The notes under the pieces were generated by a model that did no database searches, was not told where the DNA came from, and worked only from the letters and a program-made list of their open reading frames with translations. Positions 6,196-8,736 of a stretch of 8,736 bases of DNA are shown here, piece after piece (within the stretch, counting starts at the first letter, position 1; the number at the start of each line of letters is the position of its first letter). A program made the position numbers and the translations under genes. This DNA comes from Thermoplasmata archaeon (GTDB lineage: Archaea; Thermoplasmatota; Thermoplasmata; GCA-020350865), in contig CP070672.1 of NCBI GenBank assembly GCA_020351895.1, positions 2,091,906 through 2,100,641 of the forward strand, given 5' to 3'.

Positions 6196-6812
6196 AAGAT
6201 AAGGAAGAAAGAGGCACGACCCTCATAGAAGATAATCCCCTAGTGGATGTGGCGGCATATCTCTTTTTGGAAGATATCGCCGATAAACAGGGCGCGGCAG
6301 GTATGAATACATATCTTATGAGCCTGGCAACCTCCTTGGCCAAGAGCATGCCTGAGGAGGAGTACAACACATGGGAGGATTTTCTTGAAGCACTGAGGAA
6401 AGGCGAGTCTATCATATCCTCCTTTGAGGTAGTGAAGACGAGAACCGAAAACTGCATGATAACACAAGATTGTCCGTTTGCCAGGGGTTGGAGCGAGTAT
6501 ACCCAAAGGATAGGGAGCTTCTCCAACGTACATTACGATGTTGCGGAATATTATAACAGCAACGTTAAGCCTGGCGCCATAAACACATGCTGCATCATCC
6601 ACCAGACCTTCAGAAATGCAGCAGCAGAACGTATAAAGGTTGGAGGAAAAACCATCAAATACGCCCAAATTGCAGCGATCTGGAGCGATGGAGTGAAGGT
6701 TATAGCACCGGATGAATGGCTTCCAATCCTCCTCGATAAAGCAAAGATAACCAGGACAGAAATGAACATGATTCTCAGAAACAATGCCGATATCTTCGTG
6801 CTTTATATTTAA
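6192..6812 (+). CDS. Cys/His-containing protein of unrecognised family, paralogue 2
   Basis: 206 residues, the last gene of the operon and a diverged tandem copy of the preceding one. It keeps TSLAKSM (48-53 region), WEDFLEALRKG (61-71), QDCPF (92-96), VAEYYNS (117-123), CCIIHQTFR (133-141) and ILRN (194-197). Conserved candidate ligand residues are Cys94, Cys134 and His137, at exactly the same mutual spacing as in the paralogue (40 residues, then 3). Cys88 and Cys133 are specific to this copy. A 16-residue N-terminal extension (charged, with KDKEERGTT) precedes the common core. Two diverged copies side by side suggest either a heterodimer or two sensors with different ligands (inference). 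QDCPF followed by a Cys/His motif is loosely like L-2-amino-thiazoline-4-carboxylate hydrolase-type proteins, but the match is too weak to name it. No signal peptide or membrane segment. Confidence 0.65.
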   Translation: MKDKEERGTTLIEDNPLVDVAAYLFLEDIADKQGAAGMNTYLMSLATSLAKSMPEEEYNTWEDFLEALRKGESIISSFEVVKTRTENCMITQDCPFARGWSEYTQRIGSFSNVHYDVAEYYNSNVKPGAINTCCIIHQTFRNAAAERIKVGGKTIKYAQIAAIWSDGVKVIAPDEWLPILLDKAKITRTEMNMILRNNADIFVLYI

Positions 6813-6823
6813 TAATATTAAGC
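6800..6823 (+). repeat. Inverted repeat over the operon's last stop codon
   Basis: Arms GCTTTATATT (6800-6809) and AATATTAAGC (6814-6823) pair with one mismatch around a 4-base loop (TAAT), which contains the TAA stop. It could be a weak 3'-end hairpin, but no T-run follows and the arms are mostly A/T, so a role in termination is uncertain. Confidence 0.35.
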
Positions 6824-6904
6824 TATCTGCAGCAACTCAATGCCCTCCTCAAACGTGATATTCTAGTTCATACATATTGAAGAAATTAACAGAAGGCGGA
6901 AACA

Positions 6905-7468
6905 GTGAAGGAACTTGCTAAAAGTGGTGTATACACATTTATAAAATTGGAGAGCGTGGAGGATGTCGATAAATTCCAAATAGAAATTGCAGGTGAAGAA
7001 TCTGACGATAAGTTCGGATTTTTCAAGGGTCTTGGCATGGTGGAATATTCAAAGACCTTCAAAACCTGGTTAAGAGAATTTCCCAGGCCGATATTCATTG
7101 TGGCAATGAAAGAAAATGCCCTTGTTGCATGGGTCTATATAACGAACTGGAACGAACCCTCCAAGGAGGGCGATTCTATATACGTTTTAAGGGCCATTGA
7201 AACTTTAAAACGATTTCGAGGGAGGAAGCTGGGTTTCAGGCTACTTGTGCTTGGTTTGAACCAGACCTCAGGATACATGGTCACAAAACCCGTTAGCCAG
7301 AAGTCGGAGAAATTCTTTAAAAAGGCGGGATTCATGGGGGAGAACGAGTTCAAGCGATGTCCCGTGGATTTATCCAGTCATCATGGTTATCTTATTTTAC
7401 CACCTTTTAAAAAGCAGAAGATATTGGAAAACTCGGATCGATACTTTACTAATGAGAATGAAGGTTAG
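6905..7468 (+). CDS. GNAT-family N-acetyltransferase-like protein
   Basis: 187 residues from GTG 6905, with a modest ribosome-binding site (AAGGCGGA, 6893-6900). Residues about 62-130 show the GNAT core: the strand PIFIVAMKENALVAWVYI (62-79), then YVLRAIETLKRFRGRKLGFR (93-112). In the latter, the segment RGRKLG stands where acetyl-CoA-binding R-G-x-G-x-G normally is, with Lys108 in place of the first glycine. Next come the strand GYMVTKP and the typical end of the domain, SEKFFKKAGF. The expected reaction is transfer of an acetyl group from acetyl-CoA to an amine; the substrate is unknown. The N-terminal 60 residues are not typical GNAT and may hold a substrate part. The gene is 92 bases after the operon, on the same strand, and could be its last member or a separate unit. 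The altered CoA loop leaves some doubt about activity. Confidence 0.7.
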   Translation: MKELAKSGVYTFIKLESVEDVDKFQIEIAGEESDDKFGFFKGLGMVEYSKTFKTWLREFPRPIFIVAMKENALVAWVYITNWNEPSKEGDSIYVLRAIETLKRFRGRKLGFRLLVLGLNQTSGYMVTKPVSQKSEKFFKKAGFMGENEFKRCPVDLSSHHGYLILPPFKKQKILENSDRYFTNENEG

Positions 7469-7490
7469 TCTCTTTCTCTTTTTGTTCGTC
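7469..7490 (+). terminator. Pyrimidine/T-rich tract, probable terminator of the acetyltransferase gene
   Basis: Directly after the TAG at 7466-7468 comes a C/T-only stretch containing T5 at 7479-7483. Archaeal transcription often ends at such T-rich tracts without a hairpin. It lies in the 27-base gap between two convergent genes and would work only for the + strand. Confidence 0.45.
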
Positions 7491-7495
7491 TTCAT

Positions 7496-8736
7496 TCATT
7501 CTTCTTCGGATTTTTCTTCTTTATCGGGGGAATCAGTGGAATGATCCGACTCCTTTCCAACCTCGGATTTTATGGTTTTCTCTTCAGATTCATTCTCCTC
7601 TTCTGGAGATTCACTTTCAATTGCGTCCTTATCCTCCACCTCCCATTCCTCGATCATCTTTGACAGTTCTTCCTTTTCCTCGGGTGATAGGGATTTTGTC
7701 TTGGAAATCGTAGCCACGAAACCCTCGTACTCTTCCTTACTTATCTTACCATCCTTTAGCATTTCATCCAATTCCTTTACCACGCCTTCTGGCAGTCTAT
7801 CAAACCTCTGCGTGATAGCCGCCCTTCTTACCTCCCCCCTCCTGTTAGTGAATATTTCTTGTAGCATTAAATAATGTAAGTCCTCTAGTTTACCCTCCAT
7901 AAACTCCTGGTTTATCTTCTCTTCCAGGTCGCTCAGTTTCTGTTGGTAACCTTCTGGATCTTCATCCTCTTCAGCTGAAATCTCATCAATTTCTGACATG
8001 TATATTTTGAGTGCCCCCTTCTTTTTTCTTACTCTAAAAAGACCCACTATCGATATGAGAATAGCTGCAATACCCGACATTATGGCCAATACCAGTCCCC
8101 AGAAGTCATATGAGAAACCCAGGAAAGTCTCCCTTCCTTCGGTTTCCTCCACATCTGCAACATCCACTGTCCATGCATATGAGGTATTTTCACCTGACTC
8201 TGTCTCATATACCTCAGCAGTTATGATGTGGCTTCCACTAGAATAGTAATCTGGACTGTAGGTATATTTATCAGAACCCTCCCAAACCTGCGTTCCATCA
8301 AGGTACCATCGCACATCTAGTGTATCACCATCTGAATCTGATTTCGTGATTGCGAAATTGAGAGTCTCCTTCTCTTTTATGCTTGCGGTCTTTCCCTCGG
8401 GCTCCACAACCGTTATGGTGGGTAATCTGTTCTTTTTTTGGACATTTACAGTCCAAGTTGTTTCATTAAAGTCATCCCCATCAGAAATCACAAGCCTTAG
8501 TATGTACTCACCCTCAGAATCGTAATCGGTTTTCAGATGGTAAATGGAGTTAGAAACGCCCTCTTCAAAAAGGACTATCCTTCCATCATATGTCCACCTG
8601 TAAGATAGTATGTCACCATCGTTATCTTCGGCAGATACGCGGAGCTCCATGGATTCTGTTTCGGTAATTGTAATATCCGTATCCTCATGGCTCAAGTTAA
8701 TGTTCGCAGGGGCACTGTTTTCGATAACCGAGGTTG
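7496..8736 (-). CDS. Membrane-anchored PKD/Ig-like repeat surface protein, N-terminus cut by window edge
   Basis: The frame is open to the right edge on the minus strand, so the N-terminus and any signal peptide are missing; 412 residues or so are visible. Outside the cell there are at least two PKD/Ig-like repeats: the first has DNDGDILSYRWTYDG and WTVNV, the second DSDGDTLDVRWYLDG and WTVDV. Then comes one transmembrane helix, FWGLVLAIMSGIAAILISIV (about 8036-8104), followed by RVRKKKG, so the C-terminus faces the cytoplasm. The inner part (about 190 residues) is helical and charged, with a SHOCT-like helical hairpin (ELDEMLKDGKISKEEYEGF) and a very acidic, low-complexity tail rich in Glu and Ser. 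The upstream residues NSAPANINLS look like the start of another PKD unit, so more repeats probably lie outside the window. The likely role is adhesion or cell-surface structure. Convergent with the acetyltransferase gene and not linked to the operon. Confidence 0.8.
   Translation of the reverse strand, partial: TSVIENSAPANINLSHEDTDITITETESMELRVSAEDNDGDILSYRWTYDGRIVLFEEGVSNSIYHLKTDYDSEGEYILRLVISDGDDFNETTWTVNVQKKNRLPTITVVEPEGKTASIKEKETLNFAITKSDSDGDTLDVRWYLDGTQVWEGSDKYTYSPDYYSSGSHIITAEVYETESGENTSYAWTVDVADVEETEGRETFLGFSYDFWGLVLAIMSGIAAILISIVGLFRVRKKKGALKIYMSEIDEISAEEDEDPEGYQQKLSDLEEKINQEFMEGKLEDLHYLMLQEIFTNRRGEVRRAAITQRFDRLPEGVVKELDEMLKDGKISKEEYEGFVATISKTKSLSPEEKEELSKMIEEWEVEDKDAIESESPEEENESEEKTIKSEVGKESDHSTDSPDKEEKSEEE

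Noticed and set aside
6240..6668. Open minus-strand frame of 142 codons opposite the second paralogue
   Set aside because: The plus-strand frame has paralogue support and a strong start; the minus frame has neither.
6867..6878. TTCATACATATT as TATA box of the acetyltransferase gene
   Set aside because: Poor match to the archaeal TATA pattern, and the implied start site would fall on the ribosome-binding site.
1..8736. tRNA, rRNA, CRISPR array, insertion sequence or integration site
   Set aside because: No cloverleaf-like segment, no regularly spaced direct repeats, no transposase-like frame and no terminal inverted repeats were seen on either strand.

Overview
The window looks archaeal, most likely from the euryarchaeal side and plausibly Thermoplasmatota. 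Evidence for this: an HVO_A0114-type winged-helix regulator; a single-domain KaiC-like ATPase next to V4R and roadblock proteins; a CheF-like protein; frequent AGA/AGG and ATA codons; strong GGAGG/GGTGA ribosome-binding sites; TTG and GTG starts; and a BRE/TATA-type promoter instead of -35/-10 boxes. The lineage is my inference and cannot be proven from this stretch.

Layout. (1) Positions 3-347 hold the end of a small DNA-binding regulator cut by the left edge. (2) Positions 348-504 are an A/T-rich intergenic stretch with the best promoter candidate (453-466). (3) Positions 505-6812 hold seven genes on the + strand. Two junctions overlap (8 and 4 bases) and the other gaps are 2, 10, 20 and 48 bases, so this is almost certainly one operon. 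In order the products are: a CheF-like protein (PH-like part plus winged helix), a V4R-domain sensor with three copies of an SFAE peptide, a KaiC-like ATPase, a roadblock/LC7 protein, a 623-residue zinc-knuckle/coiled-coil/winged-helix protein, and two tandem paralogues of a Cys/His-containing family I do not recognise. A small hairpin covers the last stop codon. (4) Positions 6905-7468 hold a GNAT-type acetyltransferase, possibly a separate unit, followed by a T-rich tract. (5) Convergent to it, 7496-8736 on the - strand is the end of a one-pass membrane protein with extracellular PKD/Ig-like repeats and an acidic cytoplasmic tail, cut by the right edge.

The part that may be undescribed is the seven-gene operon. 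It reads as a complete intracellular signalling module without a histidine kinase, response regulator or methyl-accepting receptor. V4R and the Cys/His paralogues would be small-molecule or metal sensors, KaiC the ATP-driven hub, roadblock its adaptor or regulator, the long coiled-coil protein a scaffold with possible nucleic-acid contact, and the CheF-like protein a possible output. The domain calls rest on visible motifs. The wiring between them is inference from gene order.
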